A stretch of 64,000 nt of DNA, from positions 1 through 64,000 of the forward strand of contig JANBPK010000780.1 in NCBI GenBank assembly GCA_027579435.1. The letters run 5' to 3'. Both the position numbers and the translations under genes were made by a program. Numbering within the stretch: the first letter of the stretch is position 1; every line of letters starts with the position of its first letter. This DNA comes from Candolleomyces eurysporus. Lineage: Eukaryota > Basidiomycota > Agaricomycetes > Agaricales > Psathyrellaceae. A model generated the notes under the pieces. It saw only the letters and a list, made by a program, of their open reading frames with translations, ran no database searches and had not been told where the DNA came from. This document shows positions 11,310 through 22,884 of the stretch, piece after piece.

Positions 11310-11905
11310 TCGAGAATTACGTGTGGATGTCAAAATTGGCCTGAGATTCCTACGGTGCCCCCACCTTGACCGCCCATTATTTGAAAAGTACGTGCGGGTG
11401 TTGAAGTTGGCCCGAGACTTCCAAAGCGCCTCTCTGCCCCTAGGTGCCGTTATTTGAGAAGTACGTACTGAGCTCTGCCCCCGGGTGCCGTTATTTGAGA
11501 GGTACGTACTGAATGTCAAAGTTGGCCTGAGATTCCTATAGTGCCTCTGCCCTGAGTGCCGTTATTTGGGAAGTACGTACTGGATGTCAAAGTTGGCCCG
11601 AGATTCCTATGGTGTCCCTGCCTCGAGTGCCTGTTATTTGAAAAGTACGTACTGGATGTCAAAGTTGGCCCAAGACTCCTATGCCCAGACTGCTGTTCGA
11701 TGTTCCAACATTAGCCCGAGATCCCTGTCATGCCCTTGCCTGACTGCTGGTATTAAGAAGTACATATGAATGCCAATAAGTAGCCTGAGATTCCTCTAGG
11801 ACCTCTGGAATTCAAGGAAGTATGTTTGGATGTCGAAAAGCTGCCCGAGATTCCCATGATGGCCTGCCCAACCATTATTATTCAAGATGTACATATATGT
11901 ACCAA
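11310..11905 (+). repeat. Minisatellite, unit about 72 bp
   Basis: Eight or nine degenerate direct repeats. The unit contains TTATTTGRGAAGTACGTACTG, then GATGTCAAAGTTGGCC and GAGATTCCTATGGTGCC. Landmarks start near 11378, 11450, 11492, 11563, 11635, 11749, 11812 and 11877; one unit is shortened to about 42 bp. The AGTACGTACT core is a perfect palindrome. Units decay towards the right. No coding capacity. Confidence 0.75.
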
Positions 11906-12428
11906 TGTCCAAGAATACTCCCGAGATTCCTATTGTCATGAGCAACTGGTAGCTACATCCCGCCCCGCTGGAGTCATTTAATATGTGACTGGTGTTGCTT
12001 GGCCCAGCTGGGACATGCATTTTGAGACCTTACCCGTCCCAGCTGGGCCAAAATTGGACATAATGCTTGATCTAATGCCAACCCAGCTGTGTCATGTCAT
12101 ATTTGACATGCTGCTGAATGCCCTGTGAGACCGTGTTCTCTGTTCGCGAAGTTATCCGTCGTATTTTGAACCCTATCGTGTGTTAGCGAAGTCACTTCGT
12201 GAAGCATTTCTATCGTTGCTGGTTGAGCCTTAGCTCCCCCTCGAACTTGCGATTGTACAAGAAGAGTTCTAGAAGCCTCTGTCGACTCGACTTAGAGCTT
12301 TTACCTATACCCCTTGCCCGCCTTTATCTTCACGAAGGTATTTGGTGTGTTGTGTTGTTGTGGTTGTGTGTGTGTGTTTGAGTTCTATAGTTTTGTTGGT
12401 TAGAGAGCCCTAGTTCGCTACCTGCACA
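11906..12428. other. Non-coding DNA, possible LTR remnant
   Basis: No gene supported. It includes a small hairpin (CGAAGTCACTTCG near 12188) and a GT-rich tract ending GTGTGTGTGTTTGAG near 12380. The right edge abuts the broken end of the Copia coding region, so this may be the end of the element or of another element inserted in it. Low confidence. Confidence 0.35.
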
Positions 12429-14138
12429 TCACCGTCTTTGAAGCGCATCATCAACACGAGAAGTGGTAACAGGGGCAGTATCATCGGACAAAAAAGGAAT
12501 AACAGAAGGGTCATGGGAGTCGGGAGGAATATCGTTAAGTAGCAAACGGGTAACCTGAGGTATCAACGAAGAAGATTTAGGAGAACGAAGCTTACCAGGA
12601 ACATGCTCGTAAAAAATCGCGTCACGGGTCGTCGTCCTCTTCCCATCCAGGCTCATCACACGCCAGCCTAAGGTTCCCTCCCTATACCCAATGAAAATAG
12701 CAGGATAGCGCCGTGGGTCGTTCTTCTTCCTCAGCTCCGGCGGGATAATAGGGAAACACAGGCACCCCCATACTCGGAAGAGGGAGACATCCGGCTTGAT
12801 GCCATAAAACGCCTCCTGGGGTGTCATATTTCGAGGGAGGGTGGAGGTGGGGAATCAATTGCGAACATAGACCACGGACATAGCAGCGTCGCCCCACTCG
12901 GATTCTGGGAGGTCACTGTCGGCCTGCATCGCCTGGACAGTGTCTTCTACCGTCCTAACGTACCTCTCCGCCTTCCCGTTCTGAGCATGCGCATAGGCAA
13001 TGGTGGTCTGGCATGCAACCCCCCTNCGTACGGATATATTCACCAAACACCCCCTTCGAGAGCTCCCCCGCGCCATCAAAACGCATCGTCCTAATCCTCC
13101 TGGCAACACCCCCACGACTGGCTGCCAGCTCCAGAGCGCCCTCTACCCTCGATCGGTAGTAATCGAGTACCTCCTCCCCGTCACGTGAAGAGAGAAGACC
13201 AATCACAGCAAGGTTTGATGCGTCATCAAGGAAGATAATAAAATATTTCTTCTTGTCTGGGGTCATGATGGGGAAGGGGCCACTCATATCGACATGAATG
13301 AGTTCGAGGAGCTCCTGCGCGCGGTGCTGATGGTTATCAAAAGGACGTTGTGGTCTCTTGCCAATAACGCAGGATGGGCAGGGATTGTCAGGGAATTTCC
13401 CCTTATAAGCCGCACCTGTCACGTAGTTTTGAGTGAGCAACTCCCTAATTGCCTCCATTCCCGCATGGACACAACGACGGTGCCAGGTAGCAGGGGATGG
13501 GAGAACTGGGAGCGCAAGCTTCTTGACGACGGGAATGGGCAGCGAATGGATAGGGGGGGGGGAGGAAACTGCACCACATNAAATGCAAGCCTGCCCACCA
13601 TCGTGGTATGGAGGACACGGCCGCCGAGCTCGGAATGCGTCTTCGGGAACACAAGCCGGCACGTACCAGCTGAGTAGATGACATCCACCCCCTTTTCCAC
13701 CACCACGCCTACAGACATGAGGTTAATCGGGAGTTCTGGTGAATATAGGCAGTCCCGCAGACACAGGGTAATATTCCCATCACCAATTCGCACCCCAAAC
13801 TTTATGGTACCGCGGCCTTGAGTGACAAACTCGCCACAGTTCGCCGTCTTCACCGTGACCTGGGATGCGGGGGAGTCGTCAAAATCCCAGAAGAGGGACC
13901 TATCCCTCACCATATGTGAGGAGCACCCGGAATCCAACAACATATTGAACTGGGAGGTCACATCTTCGATGGAGTAGGATCCAGACGGGAACGCAGCTAG
14001 CTCACGATCGAACGATACCAAGGCAAAGGGAGGGTAGAGGTCAAAAACGGTGGTATTAGGAATAGCGGCGGCGGACACTAGAGACGTAGCACTACTGACG
14101 GCACCCCCAGAGGGTGGTGTAGGAGGAGGTGGAGGAGC
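12429..14138 (-). pseudogene. Copia pol remnant: protease and integrase
   Basis: Protease FNMLLDSGCSSHMVRD has the DSG active site. The integrase zinc-binding part is TWHRRCVHAG...CPSCVIGKRP. The integrase core has IHVDMSGPFP (first Asp), RFDGAGE (second Asp) and, after removing the N at 13026, YIRTRGVACQTTIAYAHAQNG with the Glu in KAERYVRT. The region after the core follows (MTPQEAFYGIKPDVSLFRVWG, then AIFIGYREGTLGWRV). Coding stops at VDDALQRR, 12429, before any RT motif. Confidence 0.75.
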
Positions 14139-15182
14139 NGGGGGTACGGGCCAAAGGGGTCGGAGGAGCAGGCTGGCCGGATACCGTCTCAACAGGCCTC
14201 GATGGGACAACAACGTTCGCGATTTGAGCAGGCTGGGCCTTGGCAGCAACACGACGGGCAGCCCTCTTGGCCTTACGCCTCTCCATAACCTCATTTGCCT
14301 TTCCCTCCATAGCACCCCCAGGCTGGAAGCAGTCGGCCGTCGCATGCGACGTAGCCTTGCACGTAGCACAGGGAAGGAGCGTAGTCGTTTTCGGATTGGC
14401 GGGCGGCTGCTTTGACGGCTGCCGAGAGGTGGGGTTGAGGCCTGAGTGGCCCATAGCGACACGGGTTTGGGCCTGAGCACGCAGGCATTGGTCAACGGAT
14501 TGGGCCCTGGCGATATAGTCCGCGATGTCGAAGTATGCATTGGTGTTGACCACAGATCCAATCTCGGCGACCAAAGCAGCGTAGTTGGGGTCGTTGATGG
14601 GGAGTCCAACCGAAAAACCATTGAGGAGGCGACGTTCGTCGGTAGGGTAGTTGGAGGTGCGAATGGTCGACAGCTTCTCCAGCCAGTTCCGAGTATACTC
14701 TTGAACCGTTGTCTTCGAACAGTTGGTGCGAAGGAGGTCGGATTCGAGGGCCGAAAAACTGGCGTAATCGTTCAGGCCATAGTGCTTGAGTATCCATTCA
14801 TAGATTTCCCTGGACGTGACCCTGGAAAGCGCCGTCGAAAAAGGGACGAGACCTCGTACGGCAGGGGAGAGACGTTCCAGCAGCATGCTGCTTACCACGC
14901 CATCAACCTTCCACCAATACGGCTGCTCAGTAGGGTTCTGCAGCATATACGACGGCCACAGACCCTCGATGTAAACCGCGCCCGGCCTGGGAGGAGGGGA
15001 ATAGTAGAGGGTCTAGGTGGAACAGGTGGAGTAGGGTTGAATAAAGAATGGTAATGCGAAGTGGCATGTGAAGTCCCGTCATCTACCGAGGAGTTGGAGG
15101 AGCGGAACGCACCTGGCCCAATCACCGTATGGGCCTCCATCCCATCCGTGAGCACCATCGAGGAATAGCTAGTATCGCCCAT
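14092..15182 (-). CDS. Copia gag polyprotein part
   Basis: The start MGDTSYSSMVLTDGMEAHTV at 15182 reads in one frame to about 15010, then shifts at a C-rich stretch into GLWPSYMLQNPTEQPYWWKVDGVV. The typical gag fold segment follows (LERLSPAVRGLVPF, YEWILKHYGL, DERRLLNGFSVGLP), and then a zinc knuckle CATCKATSHATADC (CX2CX4HX4C). It ends in a Pro-rich linker, which continues into the protease frame if the N at 14139 is dropped. Confidence 0.75.
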
Positions 15183-15827
15183 AGCGCGGATCTGTCGAGG
15201 TCTCGAAAAAAAAANAATTTTGCCGAAAAAAGCTGTGCGTTTTTACGCGGGGCTCATAACTTGTTCCGAGGCCTCTAAGTGCCTCGGGTACTTGTACCCT
15301 GCAGTTTTAAGTGCCAAGAAATACGGCTTCGAAGGCCCCGTGATTGTGTGACTGTCCTGCTATTTATGTCTTCAACATAACCTCGCCTCCATTGTCACCA
15401 CGTCTTTACCTCCCATTTATTCATGTCCAGNAAAAAAATTGTAAAGTACAGATACGATTGAAAGGTGCATCTTAAAACCAGAGGCCTCGGAATATGCCGC
15501 GCGCAGCGACGGCCCACTACAAACAAGTCAGCTAGAGCGAAAGGGATCGAACCTCAGCGGAAGGAAAGAAAGAGCTGATATATTAGCGATCGTACCTAGA
15601 GCGAAAGGGATCGACTAGATGAAACATAAGTACGCATATCGACAAAGGAAAAGAGCGGACACTTACACCTCAGCGGAAGGAAAGAAAGAGCTGAGGTGTC
15701 GAAGTCACAGACGTCGAGACTAAATACGAGAAAGGACGTGAGAAATAAAGTGAAGCGATCAGGATGAAGAAAGAAGGACGACGAGTATAGAGAAAGAACT
15801 TCTACATACGAGACTGATAGGTCCAAC
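15183..15827. other. Non-coding spacer with nested direct repeats
   Basis: No gene supported. TAGAGCGAAAGGGATCGA occurs at 15533-15550 and 15597-15614. A 28-bp repeat beginning ACCTCAGCGGAAGG occurs at 15551-15578 and 15667-15694. Purine-rich GAAAG tracts continue up to the 5' break of the next STAND copy. N at 15215 and 15431 beside poly-A. Confidence 0.5.
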
Positions 15828-16812
15828 AGCGACCGTTATGCGCTTTATCGAGGGATCTTCAGCCCCTCGGCCCCCTCCCCACGAGCTTCTGAACCAGGTC
15901 TTGGCGTTACGGATTACCGACGCCTCCAACCCATTTGCACCCCTGGATGCGCTGTACACCCATATTCTGAATTCCAGTCCAAACCCACTCCTCACAGCTC
16001 ACTGGGTTATGGTCATTTTTTGCACGGTCCTCCTAGAATCTCCATCTGGAGATCCTCTGTCTGCGCAATTTGTCCGACTTTTCCTCGAGTCCTCTCCAGG
16101 TGAGGCATCCTATGTGTTCAGTGGTCTCAACTCGTTGGTTTCCGTCCCTCCCGCAGACGATGACACCTCGCCGTACTCATTGTTCCACAAATCCTTGACG
16201 GATTTCATGGGGGACCGCTCGAGGTGCGGGAGTCTATATGTGGAGGATACCGGCGGGCTGTATTACACCCGCTATCTGCAAATCTGGCACGGTATGGCTC
16301 TCCTCTCGCCGAACTCTCTGTGTTCAGTTTTCTCATTACTCGTTTTGTTCAGACAAGGGCCCGACGCACCCCATTAGTCCCCCAGAAATGGATATTTTTC
16401 TTCACACATTCATGGACCTGTTCCCCAGTGTCGCCAGGACATTCGCTGCCTCTGAGCAGACACTTTTATCCTGTGACATCGCTTGGTGGGTGCGTGCTCA
16501 GGATCGCTTTTCCAGGGATGCGAGATGCAGGTCCAGAAGTTCAGCTCACCACGTCGCCATTGTCCAAATACTCTTCACAATCGTGCATTCATCGGTGGGT
16601 GCGAGTCTTGCATTCTATTACTTATCATTCTCTAATTTCATGTCTAGTGCAGTTGGTATCGAAGATGTCACCCTGTTTGCAGATATATCAGAACGGGAAT
16701 GCTCAATGAGCTTCGAAATCTTGGTTGGGAGATTCCAAGCGGGCTTCAATTGCTGCGTCATAGATTTCTTCATTTGGAGTTCGATGACACTGGTATTTCG
16801 CGACCCTCATAA
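15828..16812 (+). pseudogene. STAND NTPase copy without N-terminus or NTPase domain
   Basis: This is a partial duplicate of the gene at 17249-19276. It starts abruptly at MRFIEGSS (15838), equivalent to the middle of the intact protein, so the N-terminal motif, Walker A and Walker B are all missing. Three exons align with the intact copy and share its intron positions: to 16291, intron 16292-16352, exon 16353-16594, intron 16595-16647, exon 16648-16812. The last exon carries the Cys-rich end CSWYRRCHPVCRYIR. The exons are open, so the deletion may be recent. Without the NTPase part it cannot work as a switch; it could at most give a C-terminal fragment. Confidence 0.75.
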
Positions 16813-17248
16813 ACCAAAACTGACTGTGTAGTACCCCGTCAAAGCCGCAGTATACTAGATTGTGCATGATCACAATTGCTCCGCCAATCAAGTCTAGGAG
16901 GTCTAGTAGCTCTCATACCGTTGTTTCGGATATTGCCTTTTGTATTACTACGGAGCAGCCCCACGAGGCGTGTCGATATTTATCCGTTGTAATAGTGGAC
17001 GCTTTGACACCGTGAACTCAATCCGAGTCGCTCCACAAGACGAGGCCTCGGGGCAAAGGCAGCCGAGCTCGGTGCCGGTAGTAGGCGCCCAACAAGCCTC
17101 AGGGTCCATTGGCATCATGGGAACCCTCCGTGATTGTGAAGGCAAGCCGAATATCAATGGTGGTGCTGTTAAGTTGCCACGCACTCGCTTGTTCTTTTCC
17201 TCATTCCTCTCACCAAGCCACCTCGCGTCTTCATCCAAATTTATCTCG
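16813..17248. other. Spacer between tandem STAND copies
   Basis: Presumably holds the promoter of the intact copy. An open frame runs into the gene from 16940, but I see no family in its upstream part. No TATA box is obvious. Confidence 0.4.
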
Positions 17249-19276
17249 ATGTCCAATTTTCATGGGGCCCATGACTTCCACATTGAAGGAGGCACCCATA
17301 TCTACACGAAGACCTACCATCACCATGACGGAGGCTCTAATTCTAAAAGTACTGTGGAAAGTAAGTGTCTTGAATAGTCGGGGTACTGCTCAAGAATTGA
17401 CCAAACGTTTCCCACAGAACTACGCGAGCACATCGCTGCTGGGGCAATGCACGACTCCGCCGAACGTTGCGATGCGCCTAAATGCCATCCAGAAACCAGA
17501 GTCGCGGTGCAAGACGAAATAGTCGGCTGGATCCTACATGACGATGACGAAGCAGAGCCAAAGAAGATATTATGGATAACGGGGCCCGCTGGGACAGGCA
17601 AAACCGCAATTGCGGGCTCGATTGCTGATACCTGCCATAAGAAAGGCCTGCTTGCCTGCGGCTTCTTCTTCTCATCATTCGCTGGATCAGCCAACAGACG
17701 GTCCAAGAGGTGCTTGGTAGCCACTCTGGCCTACCAGCTCGTTCAGCACGACGCAATGCGTGACGTGGGTGAACGGATCCTCTCGTCCATCGAACGTGAT
17801 CCTGCTATCTTCGAACGGCAACTAGAGGTGCAGCTCGATCAGCTACTTTTGCAGCCCTTGCAAGAAGGCCGAAAGGCTGCTGACTCACCGTCATGGCCAA
17901 TGGTTGTCGTCATCGATGCCCTTGACGAGTGCGAGGCAGAGCAATATGGTGATATCGCCCGATCTCCCCGTGTAACTCGAACCAAGGAAGCCGACCAGAC
18001 CGAAATTTTGCAGGTGCTGCTAAAGGCAGCCAACGATCTATCCTTTCCTTTTCGCATCATCATTGCCAGCCGTTCAGAACCTGCAATTCAATCATTTTTC
18101 ACGGATGTCGCCAGCCACACCACCAGGAAAGTATTTCTCGATGAGAAATACAACCCTGATGCTGACATGACGCTCTTTCTCGAGTCCAAATTCGCGGACA
18201 TCCGACGTCGATATCAACTCCAGGCTTCATGGCCTTCCGGTGACGCCAAGCAGAGCCTGGTCCGGAATGCCTCTGGGCAGTTCATATATGTGGCAACTGT
18301 GATGCGCTTTATTGAAGGACCGTCGTCCCTTCCACAAGAGCTTCTGAATCAGGTCTTGGAGCTGCGTGTTACCGACGTCTCCAACAATCCATTTGCACTC
18401 CTGGATGCGCTGTACACCCACATTTTGAATTCCAGTCCAAATTCACTCCTTACAGCTCGCTGGCTCTCCCTCATCTTCTGTACCACTCTCCTAGAATCTC
18501 CATCCCGTAATCCTTTGTCGGCACGATTCGTCCGGCTTTTCCTGGAGTCATCTCCAGGCGAGGCATCCTACGTGTTTAGGGGTCTTCACTCGTTGGTCTC
18601 TATCCCTTCCACCGACGATCACACCTCACCATACTCTTTATTTCACAAGTCCGTGACGGACTTCTTGCGAAACAGTCGGAGGTGTGGGAGTTTATATGTG
18701 GATGAGCCCAGCAGGCTTTATGATAGCCGCTACCTGCAAATTTGGAAAGGTATGTAGGTCCTCCTACAACTGCCCTAGGCTGTTTCCGTTCTCTAACGGG
18801 ACATTCGCAGACAAAGGTCCAACGCAGCCAATTGGTTCACGTGAAAAAGACATCTTTCTTGACGAATTCTTGGAACTGTTCCCTGTGGCTAGGCCAGGTC
18901 CTCCGTTTGAACAACCACTTTCCTCCTGTGACGTCGTTTGGTGGTTGCGTTCTCAAGATGAGCTGATCAAGGGCTCGAACTGCAAGGAAGCACAATGCCA
19001 CGCCGAAATGGTCGAATGCCTTTTCTCCATTGTCCACTCATCGGTGAGTGGGAGCATTGCAACGGATACATCGTTGATCGTGACTCTGAATGCTTCTCTT
19101 ATTCTTAGTGCCATTGGTATCGAAAATGTCACCCTGTTTGCGGGTACATTAGAACAGAGATGCTCAAGGGGCTTCGAACACTTGGTTGGAAGGTTCCAGG
19201 CAGGCTGCGCTTGCTGCATCATAGATTCGCTCACCTGGATTACGGAAGAAGTGGCATTGGGCCGCCCAAATTGTGA
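17249..19276 (+). CDS. NACHT-domain STAND NTPase with Cys-rich C-terminus
   Basis: Four exons: 17249-17360, intron 17361-17417 (GTAAGT), 17418-18749, intron 18750-18810 (GTATGT), 18811-19043, intron 19044-19108 (GTGAGT), 19109-19276; about 614 residues. The N-terminus is short (FHGAHDFHIEGGTHIYTK, His-rich), then KLREHIAAGAMHDSAERCD. The NACHT core has Walker A GPAGTGKT, Walker B VVVIDALDEC and a sensor-like IIIASRSEP. The C-terminal half is helical (HKSVTDFL block) and ends in CHWYRKCHPVCGYIR and LHHRFAHLDYG. No WD40, TPR or ankyrin repeats are present, so the sensor is unknown. Fungal relatives act in non-self recognition, which is inference here. The gene is intact and is flanked by a cut copy on the left and a remnant on the right. 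Start chosen at the Met just before the conserved N-terminal motif. Confidence 0.85.
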
Positions 19277-19289
19277 CTAGACCGCGATT

Positions 19290-19352
19290 CTCAAGGAACT
19301 GGTACGAAAGCTCAATTGGAAGATTCCAAGAACGCTGCCTGCTGTGTCATAA
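19290..19352 (+). pseudogene. Remnant of a third STAND C-terminus
   Basis: It reads LKELVRKLNWKIPRTLPAVS and a stop, which matches the LKGLRTLGWKVPGRL segment at the end of the intact copy just upstream. It is a leftover of tandem duplication, too short to be functional. Confidence 0.5.
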
Positions 19353-19783
19353 AGCCGATTTAGTATGGTACCACGTTGACGAAGGCTTGTGCATAGGTGG
19401 CACCATGGAATCTGCGTAGCTACTGTAGTCGTTAGAAGCAATAAATATGGTCCGGAGCGTCTGCTCTGTGATCAAAATCAAATTTTGCCAGTCCAATGGG
19501 CTCGGGGATATACTGCATGTTGACATGTATTTGTGTGACTCCATCAATGGACGCTTTGACCGCCCAATGGCTTCAATGAAGTTCAATCAAGACCACCACC
19601 ACCACCTTGAATTTCGACTACGGTAATATATATATCCACAACGCGAAAACCTCATTTTCATCATTCAAAGGGAGGTAGACATCTCTGCGTCGTCCAGGTC
19701 TGTGCAGTGACGCTCATCCATTCAGTTAAGAGTTATGATCGCTAACGCGGCTGGATAGCGCTTCTTGCTTGTGAGGTACAAGC
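19353..19783. other. Upstream region of the WDR33/Pfs2 gene
   Basis: No gene supported. A CCACCACCACCACC tract lies near 19592 and an AT-rich TATATATAT stretch near 19626-19634, about 150 bp before the start codon. Confidence 0.4.
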
Positions 19784-21953
19784 ATGTCTCTACCCGTTCT
19801 TCTACCAGCAAAGGCTTTACCAAAGCCTCATGCACTGTCTCATTTAGAATGGACGCCAAAACGTTACCTCGGAGAGCCTCAACCACCTTCCAATGAGGAC
19901 GCGCGACTCCAGGAAGAATTCATCCAGAAACAGCTTTTGGAGGGGAAGGTGGTGAAGAAGACAAGACCACGCAGAACGGTCGACTATAATGGTGGAATGG
20001 GTCGCTGGATATTAGTGAGTCAGTTCGTTTTCGCTGCGTTCACCACTGAGAACGAGCCAGTCCAGAAAATTACGACCAAACCCGACATACATTCCCCACC
20101 TTAGACCTGCACCACCGTTTATAATCGATGCAAGTGCTCTTTTTCGATGGTTTCTTTCGTTAGGCTGATACAAGCTACAGCTTTTCCCTCCGAAAGCGTA
20201 TCCAGACAACGCTTCTACCTCACTCTGCACAAAATTCGTTCATACTTCCACCAACAAGATTCGGTGTCCAGTGAATGTCGTCACAGTGCGTAAACGCCTA
20301 AACTCGCTGTTTATCGGGGACTCAAGGCCAAATTGCTATGAATAGTGGACACCAGAGGCCCGTCGAATCCTCACAGGTTCAACGAGTGGTGAATTTACCC
20401 TCTGGAATGGTCTAACATTCAACTTCGAAACCATTCTTCAAGCACACGACACGGCTATCTGTGCCATGAAGTTCAACCACTCAGGCTCCTTCTTAGTATC
20501 GACAGACAAAAGTGGTATTATCAAGTACTTCGACCCTCACATGAACAATCTGAAAGCCTGGGCCGGATCCACGTCGAAAGAAGCTATTCNGGGGGGTCAG
20601 CTTTAGCCCGGATGACCAGCGCTTCGCGACAGCTAGCGATGACTCCAGCATTCGGATATGGTCTTTTGCTGAGAGTCGCTTCGAAAGCGTGTTGTCAGGC
20701 CACGGTTGGGACGTCAAGTGCGTTGAATGGCACCCGACAAAAGGGTTGCTTGTTTCTGGAAGCAAGGACAGTCAAGTCAAATTCTGGGATCCTCGAACAG
20801 GAACATGTCTATCCACGCTGTACGTCTCTCATTTACATATCTCTTCTCGCTCTGTTTCTCAATAATACGCTCTAGTCACCAACACAAGAACACGATCCAA
20901 GCTCTCTCCTGGTCCCAAAATGGCAACCTCGTCGCGAGCGGCTCCCGCGACCAAACAGTCCGCGTATTCGACATCCGGGCCATGAAAGAATTCCGCATCC
21001 TCAAGGGCCACAAAAAAGAGGTGTGCTCCGTCGCCTGGCACCCCGTCCACCCCATCCTCGTCTCCGGCGGCTCCGAAGGCGCGATCCTCCACTGGGACTT
21101 ATCGTCTTCAGACGTCTCGGACGCAGGGGCTGGCCCGGCTTCAGACTTTGGTACCAACACACCCATATCCAGCCCCCGCGCAACGCTCTCTCAAGCCCAC
21201 GACTCAAACGTTTGGGCGTTGACCTACCACCCGCTCGGACATATACTCGTCAGTGGGTCGAACGACCATACGACGAGGTTTTGGAGCCGCGAACGGCCGG
21301 GCGATCCTACGTCTGTGTTCTCGGGTGGAGGAGAGAAGCCACCGGATATTATCGATATGTCTGGACAGGACGAAGAGGATGACGCTATGGTCCCTGGGTT
21401 CGGGTACCCTAGCGGTGCCCCTCCCGGAATGGGAGGAGCCGGAGGAGGAGCGTCTGGCAATTACGGTGGTGGTGGTGGAGGTTCTGGTGGCCCTGGGGAA
21501 TGGGGTTCTACAGAGGATTCTCGGGACGGACCATTCCCATCTTCGTCTCGGGGATATAACAGCTACGATAATACCAACAACGGCACCAATCCTGTCGGTG
21601 GGAATGGTGGTGGTGGTGGTTACGGCGGACCTAGAGATGGTGGAATGGCTGGCGGCTTTGCAGACTCCGCGGACGATTATGCTATTCCTGGGTTCGGATC
21701 TTCAGCTCCGGAACCATCGTCATCCTCGAGAGGTGGCGCTGGGGGAGGTGGCCATTCGCACGATCACCGCGATGGTGGTTATGGACGAGGTGGTGGTAGA
21801 GACGATTGGGCTGGTCGGGACCGTGATATGAGAGATGGCAGGGATGGTCGGGACGGTAGAGATGGCGGAGGCCGTGGAGAATGGCGCGATGGAGGTGGTC
21901 GGCCTGGGGGTGGCGGTGGTTATTATGGACAACGCCGCGGGGGTCGGTATTGA
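19784..21953 (+). CDS. PFS2: WDR33/Pfs2 polyadenylation factor subunit, WD40 protein
   Basis: Pfs2/WDR33 is the WD40 scaffold of the cleavage and polyadenylation factor; with CPSF30 it recognises the poly(A) signal of pre-mRNA in the nucleus. Exons: 19784-20014, 20061-20129, 20181-20285, 20346-20819, 20876-21953. The N-terminus gives [21 protein letters not shown] and [19 protein letters not shown], typical of the family, then WD repeats ([69 protein letters not shown]). Intron 20130-20180 uses a GC donor (GCAAGT). The N at 20590 must be dropped to keep [10 protein letters not shown] in frame. About 650 residues. The C-terminal 190 residues are Gly-rich with a DGR repeat and a terminal RRGGRY (RGG-like), which suggests RNA binding. 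Intact. Confidence 0.92.
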
Positions 21954-22884
21954 TCTTCCTCCGCTAGGAAACGCTTTGTCTCTTCCTATCGAGGATACCA
22001 GTCAAAGACGTCAGTGATGGTCGTTACGTTTCATTTCTTCCCCAATTCCCCAACATTGATACATTCAGTTCCTCTCCATACTTCCTTATCTTTTCACCAA
22101 TTAGATGCATGGCAGTGAAACGGTGTAACGAGATGTATTCGTGATAGCCAAAACTGATGAGGCTATATACAAGAGAAATTCGTAAGGAAAAAGTATCAAA
22201 AGAGTATTGAAGGATGTACGTAACAAAGGAGCTATAACCTATGTGTTGGGATGGATTGGATATTGTACATGAACAAGAAAAAAAAAAGATACAACAACAA
22301 AGGGAAGGAAGAAATAATAAATATATACGAGGGGATCGTTACAGATGCTCGTTACAGATGCAAAAAATGGTCAAGAGATGCTGTGGTGGGGAAATCGTGA
22401 TCATCAAGTCGTGGTCGTCATAAGCGGTAGCCGGGAGGCGGTTTTGGCGTGGTACGCTATGGAGCGAAATCTTCTCGCTCCATTAATACGAGAAACTGAA
22501 CCGAGACACAAGGCGAGCACGACGCAAGGAAGCGGGATGGGGTGAAGAGAAAGAATATGAAAAATAAAAGTCGTAAGAGTACTAGCTACTGTTACTACGG
22601 AGTTGGGGAATAAGGTGCTTTTGATGATGGCTAAACACTGCGAAGTCCACGGCAAGGATTTCCGGATACTGATGCAAAAGGATTAAAAGGTGAAAAAAAA
22701 ANGGGGGGGACGACTTGTGGATAATGATAAAACTCGAGAGGCCCCGGAAACATGAACGCAAGCATAACGTAAAAGAAACCGGCCTCCAAGGGAAAATGGG
22801 GGAGATGCAGGGGATATCGATCGTCGGCCGACGCAAGAATGAAACCCAAAAAGATTTTGGTACGATGAACGTCTTTGAGAGCAT
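21954..22884. other. Intergenic region between convergent genes
   Basis: 3' flanks of the WDR33/Pfs2 gene and of the phosphatase subunit gene. AT-rich, with poly-A tracts (22279, 22693) and an N at 22702. No gene or RNA seen. Confidence 0.5.

Larger units (their letters stand above)
12429..15182 (-). mobile_element. Copia-type retrotransposon, lacking reverse transcriptase and RNase H
   Basis: On the minus strand the order is gag (zinc knuckle), protease, integrase and the conserved region behind the integrase core, then an abrupt end at 12429. The Copia order is gag-PR-IN-RT-RH, so RT and RH are missing. Several frame breaks coincide with N calls (14139, 13026; 13580 partly) or poly-C runs, so the reading frame was probably more intact than it looks. 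No clear LTR pair or primer-binding site was found next to the gag start. Confidence 0.8.
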
